From the NCBI RefSeq assembly GCF_025790165.1, contig NZ_CP094970.1:2542001-2606000 (forward strand): DNA of 64,000 bases, in the 5' to 3' direction. Under the pieces are notes generated by a model. It worked only from the letters and a program-made list of their open reading frames with translations, was not told where the DNA came from and searched no databases. Below are positions 50,547 through 60,057 of the stretch, piece after piece (within the stretch, counting starts at the first letter, position 1; every line of letters begins with the position of its first letter). The position numbers were made by a program, and so were the translations under genes. Source of the stretch: Solicola gregarius (GTDB lineage: Bacteria; Actinomycetota; Actinomycetes; Propionibacteriales; Nocardioidaceae).

Positions 50547-50617
50547 CGCCCCGTGAGCATGACGTTTGAGCGGCGACACGCCGTGCGACACGACCCAAAC
50601 GTCATGCTCACGGGGCG
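50547..50617. terminator. Perfect 22-bp inverted repeat with inner stem
   Basis: The left arm (50547-50568) starts CGCCCCGTGAGCATGACG and is matched exactly by the right arm (50596-50617). Inside lies CGGCG/CGCCG (50571-50583). It falls between the discoidin protein and the convergent MFS gene; the MFS stop codon (50608-50610) is inside the right arm. Confidence 0.6.
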
Positions 50618-51786
50618 TCGCGGGTGCGTACGCGCGGCTCGAACTGGTTCGCCATCAGGGGGATCAGCGTGACGATCACGAGCGGCAGCACGAACATGTA
50701 GCGCTCACCCCATTCGTGCGACGTGAACGCGATGGCGAATGCGGCCACCAGGTAGCCCACGTAGTTGGCGACGTTGACCCGGGCGATCGCGGTCGTCCCG
50801 CCCTCGGTGTCGAGATGGCCGGCAGCGACGTACGACAGCGGGGGGATCAACGAGAGTCCCCCGCCCAGCAACGCGAATCCGACCACGACCACGAGCACCG
50901 AGGGGGCGGCGACGATCACGGCGAGCGCGACAACCGCGAGCACGCCGCTGCCGCGAACCACCGCCGTCGCGCCATATCGGCCGACCAAACGGTCGCCGAC
51001 GAGACGTACGAGCAGCAGCACGGCCTGGTACGCGCCGTACGCTGCCGGCGCAGCGTACGCGGCGGCGTCGAGACCGTCCTGGAGGTAGATGCCGCTCCAG
51101 ACCGATGTCGCGGAGTCATTGACCCACATGGCGAACGTCGGCACGGCGATGAGCAGGATCGGCACCCACGGCACCCGGTGCATACGCGCCGGAGTCCGCG
51201 GATCTGCCGTCCCGCCGACGGCGACACCGGGCTCGGCGCGCAGGAGCTCGGAGCCGGTGAGCGCGTTGGCGATCAGCCCGACGACGCATACGACGACGAG
51301 CGACGCGAACAGCGACCAGTCGAGGCCGATCGTCAACGACGCGTACCCCGCACCGACGACCGCGGCGACGCTCCACATCGCGTGGAATCCGGTCATGATG
51401 CTGCGTCCGTAGCGGTCCTGTACCGCGACACCCTGCATGTTCAGCGTCGCGTCGACCGCGCCGACGAAGAAGCCGTAGACGCAGGTGCACGCGACCAGCG
51501 CGGGGAGCGAGTCCGCCAGCCCGGGGAGGACCGAGCCGAGGGAGACTCCGGCGAGTGCGATCCGCAGGGTCGGCGCGCTACCCCACCGGGCGGCGGCGTA
51601 CCCGGCGACGATGCTGCCGACCGCGGACAGCGCGGCCACGGCCGCCAGTAGCCACAGGATGTCGGTGTCGTCGAGATCGAACTCGTCCTTGATCGTCGCC
51701 AGCCGGGTGACGATCGACGAGAACGTCAGGCCCTGGATGGCGAAACCGGCAAAGACGGCTCGGCGTGCGGCGCGGTCGGGGCTCAT
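50608..51786 (-). CDS. MFS transporter
   Basis: The 392-residue protein has about twelve TM helices. VFAGFAIQGLTFSSIVTRLA forms TM1, GYAAARWGSAPTLRIALAGV the loop 2-3 motif, and TFAMWVNDSATSVWSGIYLQ the central TM7, a pattern of FucP/YbjJ-like MFS proteins. Its start at ATG 51786 overlaps the TetR gene stop by TCAT on this strand, so both are read from one transcript. The adjacent TetR suggests an inducible efflux or uptake role. The open frame to 52431 is a shadow of the TetR gene. Confidence 0.85.
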   Translation of the reverse strand: MSPDRAARRAVFAGFAIQGLTFSSIVTRLATIKDEFDLDDTDILWLLAAVAALSAVGSIVAGYAAARWGSAPTLRIALAGVSLGSVLPGLADSLPALVACTCVYGFFVGAVDATLNMQGVAVQDRYGRSIMTGFHAMWSVAAVVGAGYASLTIGLDWSLFASLVVVCVVGLIANALTGSELLRAEPGVAVGGTADPRTPARMHRVPWVPILLIAVPTFAMWVNDSATSVWSGIYLQDGLDAAAYAAPAAYGAYQAVLLLVRLVGDRLVGRYGATAVVRGSGVLAVVALAVIVAAPSVLVVVVGFALLGGGLSLIPPLSYVAAGHLDTEGGTTAIARVNVANYVGYLVAAFAIAFTSHEWGERYMFVLPLVIVTLIPLMANQFEPRVRTRDAP

Positions 51787-52391
51787 GCCCGGGTCGCGCG
51801 TACGTAGGTGACGACCTGGTCGGAGAGCGCATCGAGGATCCGCTCGGCCGACGCCTTGTTCCCGAGCACCAGATAGTTCAGGGTGAGACCGTCGAGCGTC
51901 GAGGCAAGGTAGCGGGCAAGGTCGCTGACCGAGATGGAGAGCTCGAACCCGAACTGCTTCTGCACCTGTTCCACGACGTCCCGGTTGGCCTTGACGTATT
52001 GGCGGTACTGCCGATGCGCGACGTCCTCGAGACCGGGTTGCCGCAGCACGTACTGGGTCAGCTCGTACGTCAGCATGTGCTCGTCGGGGTTGGCGACGAC
52101 GTGGTCCCAGTACGCCTGCAGGCTTGCGCGTACGGTGTCGCGAAGCGTCGCGTCGGGGCCGAGGTCGGCGGCCGCCATTGCGGGCGAGGCGGAGTGCTCG
52201 GTCAGCGTCGCGATGACGGCCTCGAACAGCTCCTGCTTCGACTCGAAGCAATAGTGGAACACGCTGAGCGAGACACCGGCCTCCGCCACGATCGCGCGCG
52301 TCGTGGCCTTCGCGATGCCCTCGCGGGTCATCACGCGGATCGCCGCGTCGACGAGCTGGACTCGTCGCTGGGCTGAGGACAGCCGAGCCAT
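51783..52391 (-). CDS. TetR-family transcriptional regulator
   Basis: The 202-residue protein has the TetR N-terminal HTH (RRVQLVDAAIRVMTREGIAK, ATTRAIVAEAGVSLSVFHYC) and a helical ligand domain. Its length and TetR_C pattern (DLARYLASTLDGLTLNYLVL) match regulators of efflux pumps. Met 52391 with GGAGCACCG upstream is chosen; an in-frame Met at 52442 would add 17 residues. It is overlapped by the MFS gene, which it probably controls together with itself. Confidence 0.87.
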   Translation of the reverse strand: MARLSSAQRRVQLVDAAIRVMTREGIAKATTRAIVAEAGVSLSVFHYCFESKQELFEAVIATLTEHSASPAMAAADLGPDATLRDTVRASLQAYWDHVVANPDEHMLTYELTQYVLRQPGLEDVAHRQYRQYVKANRDVVEQVQKQFGFELSISVSDLARYLASTLDGLTLNYLVLGNKASAERILDALSDQVVTYVRATRA

Positions 52392-52533
52392 CGGTGCTCC
52401 TTCGGTCGGACGCGCTTCGTTGACGGCCCAATATAGACCCAACGGGTCAGGTGTCCCGGACTCTTGACCTGCTCGCGGTGCAGACGGGATGCTCGGGAGT
52501 CACAGCCGATGTCATCACCATGAAAGGCGACGG

Positions 52534-53901
52534 ATGCCCGACCGCGTGCCGTTACCGTCCGACTTCCTGTACGGGGTGTCAACTGCGTCGTACCAGATCG
52601 AGGGCGCCGTCGACGAGGGCGGCCGAGGCCGTTCGATCTGGGACACCTTCTGCGCCGAACCCGGGCGGATCATGAACGGCGAGACCGGCGACGTCGCGTG
52701 CGACCACTTCCACCGGTACGCCGAGGACGTCGCGCTGATGCGGGAGCTCGGGGTCGATGCGTACAGGTTCTCGATCGCGTGGCCGCGCATCCAGCCGACG
52801 GGCCAGGGAGTGGCGAACCAGTCGGGTCTCGACTTCTACGACCGGCTGGTCGACGAGCTGGTCGGCGCAGGCATCAAGCCGGCGGTCACGTTGTATCACT
52901 GGGACCTGCCGCAAGCGCTGCAGGACAAGGGCGGTTGGCTCAACCGCGAGACCGCGCAACGCCTCGCGGAGTACGCCGGCATCGTCGCCGACCGGCTCGG
53001 CGACCGGGTGCACCTGTGGATGCCGATCAACGAGCCCGTCGTCGTGACGATGTTCGGGCATGCGCTCGGTGTCCACGCGCCCGGTGAGCGCCTCGGCTTC
53101 GAGGCGTTGCCGGTCGCACATCATCAGCTCCTCGGCCACGGTCTGGCGGTGCAGGCGCTGCGGGCCGCGGGGGCGACTAACATCGGTATCGCGTCCAATC
53201 ATCAGCCCAGCCGGCCCGCGAGCGAGTCCGCCGCAGACCAGGAAGCCACCGCGACGTACGACGCGCTGGTGAACTGGATGTTCGCGGACCCGGTGCTACG
53301 CGGTACGTACCCGAACGACATCGGCGACGGAATGCCCGGGCCCGTCGGCGACGACCTCGCGGTGATCTCGTCACCACTCGACTGGTACGGGATCAACTAC
53401 TACCAACCGACCGTCGTCGGCGCGCCCGGGAGCGCGACCGCGCCATCGCCCACCCTCGAAGGCGCGGAACCGCCCGTAGACCTGCCGTTCGAGCTCGGCC
53501 AGCTCGCGGGCGTACCGACCACGGACTTCGGCTGGGCGGTCGTCCCCGACGGTCTCACCGAGATGTTGACGACCTTTCGGGATCGCTACGGGGATGCGCT
53601 TCCGCCGCTGTACGTAACCGAGAGTGGCTGTTCGTACCACGATGTCGTCGGCCCCGATGGCGGCGTGCACGACCAGAAGCGGATCGCGTACCACGATGCC
53701 CATCTGCGCGCCGTGGCCGACGCGATCGACGCGGGCGTCGACGTACGCGGGTACTTCGCCTGGTCGCTGATCGACAACTTCGAATGGGCGGCCGGGTACG
53801 CCGAGAGGTTCGGGCTGGTGCACGTCGACTTCGAGACCCAGCGGCGTACGCCGAAAGACTCGTACCGCTGGTTCCAGGAGCTGATTGCCGCGCGTGGCTG
53901 A
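52534..53901 (+). CDS. GH1-family beta-glucosidase
   Basis: The 455-residue TIM-barrel glycosidase has the GH1 N-terminal signature FLYGVSTASYQIEGAVDEGG. The acid/base is E167 in INEPVV and the nucleophile is E363 in YVTESG, with AYRFSIAWPRIQP and YFAWSLIDNFEWAAGY as further family marks. It hydrolyses beta-glucosides, cytosolic as no signal is present. ATG 52534 is just before the conserved start. It lies divergent from the TetR gene. No PTS or ABC sugar-uptake genes adjoin. Confidence 0.93.
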   Translation: MPDRVPLPSDFLYGVSTASYQIEGAVDEGGRGRSIWDTFCAEPGRIMNGETGDVACDHFHRYAEDVALMRELGVDAYRFSIAWPRIQPTGQGVANQSGLDFYDRLVDELVGAGIKPAVTLYHWDLPQALQDKGGWLNRETAQRLAEYAGIVADRLGDRVHLWMPINEPVVVTMFGHALGVHAPGERLGFEALPVAHHQLLGHGLAVQALRAAGATNIGIASNHQPSRPASESAADQEATATYDALVNWMFADPVLRGTYPNDIGDGMPGPVGDDLAVISSPLDWYGINYYQPTVVGAPGSATAPSPTLEGAEPPVDLPFELGQLAGVPTTDFGWAVVPDGLTEMLTTFRDRYGDALPPLYVTESGCSYHDVVGPDGGVHDQKRIAYHDAHLRAVADAIDAGVDVRGYFAWSLIDNFEWAAGYAERFGLVHVDFETQRRTPKDSYRWFQELIAARG

Positions 53902-53985
53902 ATGCTACGAGGGCGATACGCTTCGTCGGAAGGTCGATTCCACACGGCGCCGAATCCACCGGGCCGATCTCACGACGGGGGAAAG

Positions 53986-54583
53986 ATGGACATCGCGGAA
54001 CTTCAGAAACAGCGGCTGTTCCACATGCACCAGAAGGTGACCATGATGGTCAACCGCTACCAGGTCTTCGCCGATGACGGCGGCGAGCCGGGCGAGCTCG
54101 TCGTGTTCGTCGAACAGAAGCGAATGAAGTTCAAGGAGGAGGTCACCCTCTTCACCGACAGCACGAAGTCGATCGTGCTCGGGGGGGTTCAAGGCCCGCA
54201 AGGCGATCGACATCTCAGGGTCGTACGACGTGACGGGCCCCGACGGCCGCCCGATCGGCTTGTTCACCAAGAAGTTCGGCAAGTCCTTGCTGCGGTCGAC
54301 CTGGCTGCTCGAACAACCCGGGCAGAGGTCGGTCTCGATCACCGAGCGCAGTGGCGGCATGGCGCTGTTCCGTCGGATCTGGGACTTCATTCCTTGGATC
54401 GGCGACTCGCCCTTCCCTTGGAAGTACCACTTCGAGTTCCAGCGGGACTCAGAGCACGTCGGCAGCTTCGAGAAGAAGACCCGGTTTCGCGATCACTACG
54501 TCATCAGCCTCGACGACGACTCGCTCGATCGGATCCTCGTACTCGCCCAGGCCATCGCCCTCGACGCCCTGCAGGCTCGCTGA
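53986..54583 (+). pseudogene. LURP-one-related gene split by one extra G in a 7-G run
   Basis: ATG 53986 starts MDIAELQKQRLFHMHQKVTM and runs to the run of seven G at 54181-54187. After it the frame must shift by one to continue ARKAIDISGSYDVTGPDGRP and end at 54583. With six G the gene would encode 198 residues in the LURP-one/tubby-like fold (KSIVLGGFK, WLLEQPGQRSV, TRFRDHYVISLDDDSLDRIL). The family's bacterial role is unknown. The lesion may be a real frameshift, a phase-variable tract or a sequencing error. Confidence 0.8.
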
Positions 54584-54592
54584 ACCGGTGCG

Positions 54593-55075
54593 TCAGCCGG
54601 CGTCCGCCAGCCAGTCGGCACCCACTCGCTGCTCCGCGCGCAGTGCCTTGCGGAGGAACCCGTCGACCAGCTCCTCGAGCTTGCCGCCGATGAGGGGCAC
54701 GCCGACCTTGAGGGTCCCCGAGATCGTTTGCAGGGTGCCGTCGCCGTCGGTCGTGAGCTCCGACGTGCCGACGAGCCGTCCGGGCTTGCCGGGAATCGTG
54801 AGCTGCAGAGTGGCCGTGGTCTCGTTGGACCAGGTCTCGACTTGGGCGATCCGGATCGAGTCACCGACGAATTTGCGCGCAAAGCCCGGCAGGTTCGGAG
54901 CGGCGTGGGAACGCTCGACCGTCACCTGAGTGCCGCCCGACGTCTCCACGACGTCGACATTCCAGTCGATCGCGCGGCTCCGATCGCAGACCCGCTCGCG
55001 GAACGACGGATCGGTCAGCATGGTGTACACGGCGGCCGGCTTCGCGTCGTACCGCAGCTCGTGGTTGACCTTCAT
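54593..55075 (-). CDS. DUF2505 domain protein
   Basis: The 160-residue protein starts MKVNHELRYDAKPAAVYTML and contains CDRSRAIDWNVDVVE and LVGTSELTTDGDGTLQTIS, which follow the DUF2505 pattern (a START/Bet v1-like fold in actinobacteria). GGAGGAG lies five bases before ATG 55075. The fold suggests binding of a hydrophobic ligand; no enzyme is known. It ends convergent with the frameshifted LURP-one gene. Confidence 0.85.
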   Translation of the reverse strand: MKVNHELRYDAKPAAVYTMLTDPSFRERVCDRSRAIDWNVDVVETSGGTQVTVERSHAAPNLPGFARKFVGDSIRIAQVETWSNETTATLQLTIPGKPGRLVGTSELTTDGDGTLQTISGTLKVGVPLIGGKLEELVDGFLRKALRAEQRVGADWLADAG

Positions 55076-55294
55076 CGGCTCTCCTCCGACGGCGGATGTC
55101 GGGATGACGCTACCGCTTGTGGCCGCGACGAGAGAATGTACCTTTGACCGCCCAGGACCGGCCAAAGGTCGATTCTTGCCACGAGGCCGCGTCGCTGAAC
55201 CTTGTCCGTGGCGACGCTTGGCCGACCGGCATGCCCGAAACGCCATTGACGTCGCGCGTACGCTCGGAGGAAGTGTGCCGACGAGAGGACGTGG

Positions 55295-56221
55295 ATGAGC
55301 GAGACCCGAGCCGACGCGGACTTCGCGCGCGGAGCCGCGTACGTCGACGGTGAGGTCGTTCCCGTCGATCAGGCACGGATCCCCTTGCTGGACACCGGTC
55401 TGACCCGCTCCGACGTGACGTACGACGTCGTGGGCGTGTGGGGTGGAGCGTTCTTCCGGCTCGACGACCACCTCGACCGATTCCTCCGCGGCTGCGAGCG
55501 ACTCCGGATGACCGTGCCGCTCGACCGATCCGAGATCACGGAGCTGCTCGACCGGCTCGTACGGGCCTCAGGGCTGCGGGAGGCGTACGTCGAGGTCATG
55601 TGCACCCGCGGAGTGCCGACCTCCGGGTCGCGCGACCCTCGCACGTATGACAACCGTCTTTACGCCTACGCGATCCCGTACGTATGGATCCTGCGGCCCG
55701 AAGAAGAGGCCGGCATGGATGCGGTTGTGGTGCGGTCGACGCGGCGCATTCCGCCCGACTCCGTCGACCCGACCGTGAAGAACTTCCACTGGGGCGACCT
55801 CACGAGGGGCCTGTTCGAGGCGTACGACCGCGGCGGCCGATACCCGATCCTGCTCGACCATCGCGGCTTCGTGACGGAAGGGCCCGGCTACAACGTGTTC
55901 GCGGTCGTCGACGGCGCGCTCGTCACGCCGGCGGTCGGTGTGCTCGAGGGCATCACCCGGCGCACCGTGCTCGAACTCGCAGCAGAGCATGGGCTTTCGA
56001 CAACGATCGACGACCTCGAGGAGCCGACACTGCGCCAAGCGTCGGAGCTGTTCGCGACCTCGACGGCCGGTGGCGTCATGGCGATCACCTCCGTAGACGA
56101 TTCGCCGGTCGGCGATGGCCGCGTCGGACACGTGACGGCGAACCTGCGCGACGCGTACTGGAAGGCGCACTCCGATCAGCGCTACGTGACGCCCGTCGAC
56201 TACGCGTCGAGGACGCAGTGA
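55295..56221 (+). CDS. Class IV PLP aminotransferase
   Basis: The 308-residue protein belongs to fold-type IV PLP enzymes: LLDTGLTRSDVTYDVVGVWG, the Schiff-base Lys K162 in TVKNFHWGDL, and the Glu-Gly phosphate loop EGPGYNVFAV. This clade covers branched-chain and D-amino acid aminotransferases and aminodeoxychorismate lyase. Missing sequence context prevents a choice. The GTGA overlap with the next gene makes a two-gene operon. ATG 55295 starts it. Confidence 0.88.
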   Translation: MSETRADADFARGAAYVDGEVVPVDQARIPLLDTGLTRSDVTYDVVGVWGGAFFRLDDHLDRFLRGCERLRMTVPLDRSEITELLDRLVRASGLREAYVEVMCTRGVPTSGSRDPRTYDNRLYAYAIPYVWILRPEEEAGMDAVVVRSTRRIPPDSVDPTVKNFHWGDLTRGLFEAYDRGGRYPILLDHRGFVTEGPGYNVFAVVDGALVTPAVGVLEGITRRTVLELAAEHGLSTTIDDLEEPTLRQASELFATSTAGGVMAITSVDDSPVGDGRVGHVTANLRDAYWKAHSDQRYVTPVDYASRTQ

Positions 56222-56985
56222 CCCAAGACGTCGTCGACGCATTGCGCAGTGCGGGCTGCGTGTTCGCCGAAGACGAAGCGCGGCTGCTGGTCGAGGCGGC
56301 AACGACCCCCGATGAACTCTCCGACCTCGTCGATGAGCGGGTCGCCGGAACGCCCCTGGAACACATCCTTGGCTGGGTCGAGTTCCACGGCCTGCGCATC
56401 TCGGTCGACCGGGGCCTCTTCGTGCCGCGCCGGCGTACCGAGGTGCTCGTCCGTGAGGCGGTGGCGCTCGCCGTCGGCGGCACGGTCGTCGTTGAGCTGT
56501 GCTGCGGAGTTGCGGCGGTGGCTACGGCGATCGCGTCCGACGTCGCAGGCGTCGAGGCGTACGCCGGGGATGTCGACCCGGCCGCCGTACGATTCGCCGC
56601 GCGCAACCTCGGCGCGTTCGGCGGCCACGCGTACGAGGGCGACCTGTTCGATGCGCTGCCGGAGACGTTGCGCGGTCGGATCGACATCATCGTCGCGAAC
56701 GCGCCGTACGTACCTACCGACGCGATCGCCACGATGCCCGTGGAAGCGCGTTCGTACGAACCGCGTGTCTCGCTCGACGGCGGCCCGGACGGGGTGCAGA
56801 TCCACCGACGCATCGCCGCAGACGCCGCCGCGTGGCTCGCGCCCGGCGGCCACCTGCTGATCGAGACGAGCGAGCGTCAGGCTCCGCTCACGGTCGACGC
56901 CTACGCACGAGGTGGGCTTGCCGCCCGCGTGATCCGTGCTGAAGACGTGGACGGCACAGCGGTCGCGGGTTCGACGCCGGCCTGA
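56218..56985 (+). CDS. PrmC-like N5-glutamine methyltransferase
   Basis: The 255-residue protein has the N-terminal helical bundle of HemK/PrmC enzymes (AGTPLEHILGWVEFHGLRIS) and a SAM-binding motif VVELCCGVAAVATAIA. The catalytic signature is NAPYVP, with Ala replacing the first Pro of NPPY, as in a known actinobacterial PrmC-related group. The substrate is uncertain: release factor methylation is usually done by a separate PrmC. GTG 56218 overlaps the aminotransferase stop (GTGA), which fixes the start. Confidence 0.87.
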   Translation: MTQDVVDALRSAGCVFAEDEARLLVEAATTPDELSDLVDERVAGTPLEHILGWVEFHGLRISVDRGLFVPRRRTEVLVREAVALAVGGTVVVELCCGVAAVATAIASDVAGVEAYAGDVDPAAVRFAARNLGAFGGHAYEGDLFDALPETLRGRIDIIVANAPYVPTDAIATMPVEARSYEPRVSLDGGPDGVQIHRRIAADAAAWLAPGGHLLIETSERQAPLTVDAYARGGLAARVIRAEDVDGTAVAGSTPA

Positions 56986-57004
56986 TATCCCTGGCGTTCT
57001 CGAG

Positions 57005-59173
57005 TCAGCGGGCGATGAGGTCGGTGGCCGCGCGCACGATGGTGTCCTCGTCAAGGAGTACGTGCCGGGTCGCGTCGCCGAGGGGGACGAAGCTGTCCTC
57101 GCTCGCGACCCGGGCCACCCGGCCCGCGAAGCCGCTGTCGACCAGGGCCGTCGTGACCTGCTCGGACACCCCGCCAGTACGCCGGGTCTCGTCGGCGACC
57201 AGCACGCGGCCGGTCGCCGCGGCCGCCTCCATCAGGTCTTCGACCGGCAGCGGTGCCAGCCACCGTAGGTCGACCACCCGCGCCGAGACTCCCCGCTCCG
57301 ACAGGCGGCGCGCCGCACGCATGCTCATGCGTACGCCGTTGCCGAACGTCACGATCGTGAGGTCGGTGCCGTCGCCATACGTACGCGCCCTGCCGAGCGG
57401 CACCTGCGTGGACGGATCGCCCGGGTCGGGGTACGCGGCGAGCCATCGTCCGTCGTCGTCGGCGTACAGGTCTTTGGTGTGGTAGAGCGCGATCGGTTCG
57501 AGGAACACGCACACGCGGCCGTCGACCGCGGCCGCGGCGAGGCAGGTGTGCATCATCGAGGCCGCGTCGTCCGGGCGCGACGGCGACGCGATCACGAGGC
57601 CCGGGATGTCACGCAGCGCTGCGATCCCGTTGTCGTTGTGGAAGTGTCCGCCGAACCCCTTCTGGTACGCGTACCCGGCGATGCGGATGACCATCGGGTT
57701 GCGATAGCGCCCGTTGGAGAAGAAGCTCAGCGTGCTTGCTTCACCCCGCAGCTGGTCGGACGCGTTGTGCAGGTACGCGAGGTACTGGATCTCCGGCACG
57801 GGCAGCAGTCCCGCCAGCCCCGACCCCAGCGCCGTACCGAGCACGCTCTGTTCGTCGAGCAGAGTGTCGAACACGCGCCGCGCGCCGAAGGCCTTCCGAA
57901 GCCCGCGGGTCACGCCGTACACGCCGCCCTTGCGACCGACGTCCTCGCCGAAGACGACGACCCGGTCGTCGTACGCGAGCTCGTCGGCGAGTGCGCGGTT
58001 GATCGACTGGGCGACCGTGAGTGGGGTTCCGTCGACTTCGGTGGAGATCTCCGAGACGCGCCTCGCGATCGCCTCGGTGGAGGTCGTCGCGATGGTCGCC
58101 ATCACCTCCGCGGTGCTGGTCAGGCGACGGCTACGGAGAACGGCGGCGGTGAGTTCGGCGACCTCCGATCGCTTGCTCTCATACAGGTCGATCACCTCGG
58201 CGGGCGTCGACGTGCCGGTCGCGACCAGTGCGCGCGCCGTACCGAGAAGCGGGTCGCGGCCGTAGTCGCCGGTGATCTCGGCCGGTGCGCGGTACGCGGA
58301 CTCGACGTCGGACCCCGCGTGGCCCATCAGGCGGATGGTGCGCAGGTGCAGGAATGCGGGTGACCGGCGCTCGCGTACCCACTCCGCGGCCTTTGTCGCG
58401 GCCTCCAGGCAGCCGACCGGGTCGGCGCCGTCGGCGGCGAAGTACGCGAGACCGTCGCGTTCGGCATACGTACGCTCGATCCAGTCTCGCGGTGTCGGCA
58501 CGCTGATGCCGATCTCGTTGTCCTCACACACCAGCAGCAACGGCATCGGCGCGCCCTGGTAGTTCGCGTGCAATGCGGCGTTGATGGCGCCGACCGCGGT
58601 GGAGTGGTTGGCCGAGGCATCGCCGAAGCTGCACACCACCACCGAATCCGCCGGCCACTCGGGCCGTACGCCGAGCTGGTACGCACGGCCCAGCGCGAAC
58701 GCCAGGCCGACGGAGCGGGGCAGGTGCGAGGCGATCGTCGACGTCTGCGGGATGACCGACAGGTCGGCGTTGCCGAACACCTTGTGCCGCCCGCCCGAGA
58801 TGGGGTCGTCGACCGAGGCGACGATTCCGTGCAGCATGTCGCGAAGCGGATGCTGGCCCGGCACCTGGCTCGCGCGTTCGACGTAGAACGCTCCCGACCG
58901 GTAGTGCAGGAGAGCGGGGTCGGTCGGCCGCAGGGCGGCCGCGACTGCCGCGTTCGACTCGTGGCCTGCCGACCCGATGCTGTAGTAGCCGAGGCCGCGA
59001 CGGCCGAGATCGCGCGCCGCGAGATCCACCTGGCGGCTACCCGCCTGCGCGTCGAACAACGCGAGCAGACGCTTGCCGTCGCCGGCGGAGTCGGTGACTC
59101 CGACCGGTGCGATGCGGCGGATTGCGTCGATCAGGTAGCTGTCGACTTCTGCGGCCGGGTCAGTACGCGCCAT
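57005..59173 (-). CDS. Fused alpha/beta 2-oxoacid dehydrogenase E1
   Basis: The 722-residue protein joins both E1 chains. Residues 1 to about 370 are alpha: GRRGLGYYSIGSAGHESNA, the ThDP motif VCSFGDASANHSTAVGAINA with a GD..N variant, and FLHLRTIRLMGHAGSDVES. Residues about 390-722 are beta: RVVVFGEDVGRKGGVYGVTR, the FGGHFHNDN loop and DLRWLAPLPVEDLMEA. E1 decarboxylates a branched-chain or other 2-oxoacid and passes the acyl group to a lipoyl E2. No E2 or E3 gene lies nearby. Met 59173 is preferred; Met 59182 is three codons upstream. Confidence 0.88.
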   Translation of the reverse strand: MARTDPAAEVDSYLIDAIRRIAPVGVTDSAGDGKRLLALFDAQAGSRQVDLAARDLGRRGLGYYSIGSAGHESNAAVAAALRPTDPALLHYRSGAFYVERASQVPGQHPLRDMLHGIVASVDDPISGGRHKVFGNADLSVIPQTSTIASHLPRSVGLAFALGRAYQLGVRPEWPADSVVVCSFGDASANHSTAVGAINAALHANYQGAPMPLLLVCEDNEIGISVPTPRDWIERTYAERDGLAYFAADGADPVGCLEAATKAAEWVRERRSPAFLHLRTIRLMGHAGSDVESAYRAPAEITGDYGRDPLLGTARALVATGTSTPAEVIDLYESKRSEVAELTAAVLRSRRLTSTAEVMATIATTSTEAIARRVSEISTEVDGTPLTVAQSINRALADELAYDDRVVVFGEDVGRKGGVYGVTRGLRKAFGARRVFDTLLDEQSVLGTALGSGLAGLLPVPEIQYLAYLHNASDQLRGEASTLSFFSNGRYRNPMVIRIAGYAYQKGFGGHFHNDNGIAALRDIPGLVIASPSRPDDAASMMHTCLAAAAVDGRVCVFLEPIALYHTKDLYADDDGRWLAAYPDPGDPSTQVPLGRARTYGDGTDLTIVTFGNGVRMSMRAARRLSERGVSARVVDLRWLAPLPVEDLMEAAAATGRVLVADETRRTGGVSEQVTTALVDSGFAGRVARVASEDSFVPLGDATRHVLLDEDTIVRAATDLIAR

Positions 59174-59218
59174 GCCGCCCATTCTTACGGGACGTACGTC
59201 GCGTTCGAACGACCCGGG

Positions 59219-59968
59219 TCAGTCGATCGTGTGGCCGCCGTTGACGGTGATCCGTTCTCCAGTGATGAAGCCGGCGGCGTCGGAGGCGATGAAGCTCACC
59301 GTTGCGGCGACATCACCCGGCATGCCCATGCGGGCGAGCGGCACGTCGGCCAGATACTCGGTCACCTGCTCCGGGGGTACGTCGCCGTGTCGCTCCACCG
59401 GGATCCAGCCGGGCGCGACCACGTTCACGGTGATCCCGAAAGGGCCCAGCTCGCGTGCCCAGGATCGGGTGAGGCCGAGTTGAGCTCCTTTGGCCGCGAC
59501 GTACGCGGACATGCCCGGGAGGGCGCGCTCGAAGATATCGGAACCGATCTGGATGACCCGGCCACTGCGACGCCGTTTCATGCTCGGTAGCACGGCTCGC
59601 AGCAGCAGTGTCGGACTCTTGACGAAGAACTCCAGTTGGTCCAGGTGCGCCTGCCACGTCAGGTCGTCGACCGGCACTCTCGGCTGCGGACCGGTCGCGT
59701 TGGCAACGAGGACCTCGATCTCGCCGAGATCGTTCGTGACTCGGTCGACCAGATCCGTCACCTGCGACTCGTCGGTGACGTCGGCCGCGAATGCTTCCGC
59801 GGCACCACCGGAGTTGCGGATGTCGTCGACCACCCGCTGCGCGCGCTCCGAACCTGACCGGTAGCCGACCGCCACTGCCCAGCCGTCAGCGGCCAGGGAC
59901 CGCGCAACAGCGGCTCCCAGTCCGCGGGACGCGCCAGTAACGAGAGCGACGTCGGCCCGGTTGCTCAT
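59219..59968 (-). CDS. SDR-family oxidoreductase
   Basis: The 249-residue short-chain dehydrogenase has VALVTGASRGLGAAVARSL (NADP-binding) and ANATGPQPRVPVDDL in place of the common NNAG. The catalytic Ser is near IQIGSDIFERALPGMSAYVA, with Tyr and Lys in the YVAAKG motif, and FITGERITVNGGHTID at the end. FabG-type 3-oxoacyl reductases end similarly, but the substrate is not decided. GGAGGTGGACA before ATG 59968 is a clear ribosome site. It diverges from the MBL gene. Confidence 0.9.
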   Translation of the reverse strand: MSNRADVALVTGASRGLGAAVARSLAADGWAVAVGYRSGSERAQRVVDDIRNSGGAAEAFAADVTDESQVTDLVDRVTNDLGEIEVLVANATGPQPRVPVDDLTWQAHLDQLEFFVKSPTLLLRAVLPSMKRRRSGRVIQIGSDIFERALPGMSAYVAAKGAQLGLTRSWARELGPFGITVNVVAPGWIPVERHGDVPPEQVTEYLADVPLARMGMPGDVAATVSFIASDAAGFITGERITVNGGHTID

Positions 59969-60057
59969 TGTCCACCTCCGATGCGGAAGACCAGGGAGAC
60001 TCAGTGTCCGAACATACTGCTGTTGCCACGTCGCGCGGTCTCGGACAATGTGGTGGC

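Noticed and set aside
54181-54187. Programmed ribosomal frameshift in the LURP-one gene
   Set aside because: No slippery heptamer of the known kind plus pseudoknot is visible, and a single-base tract change explains it more simply.
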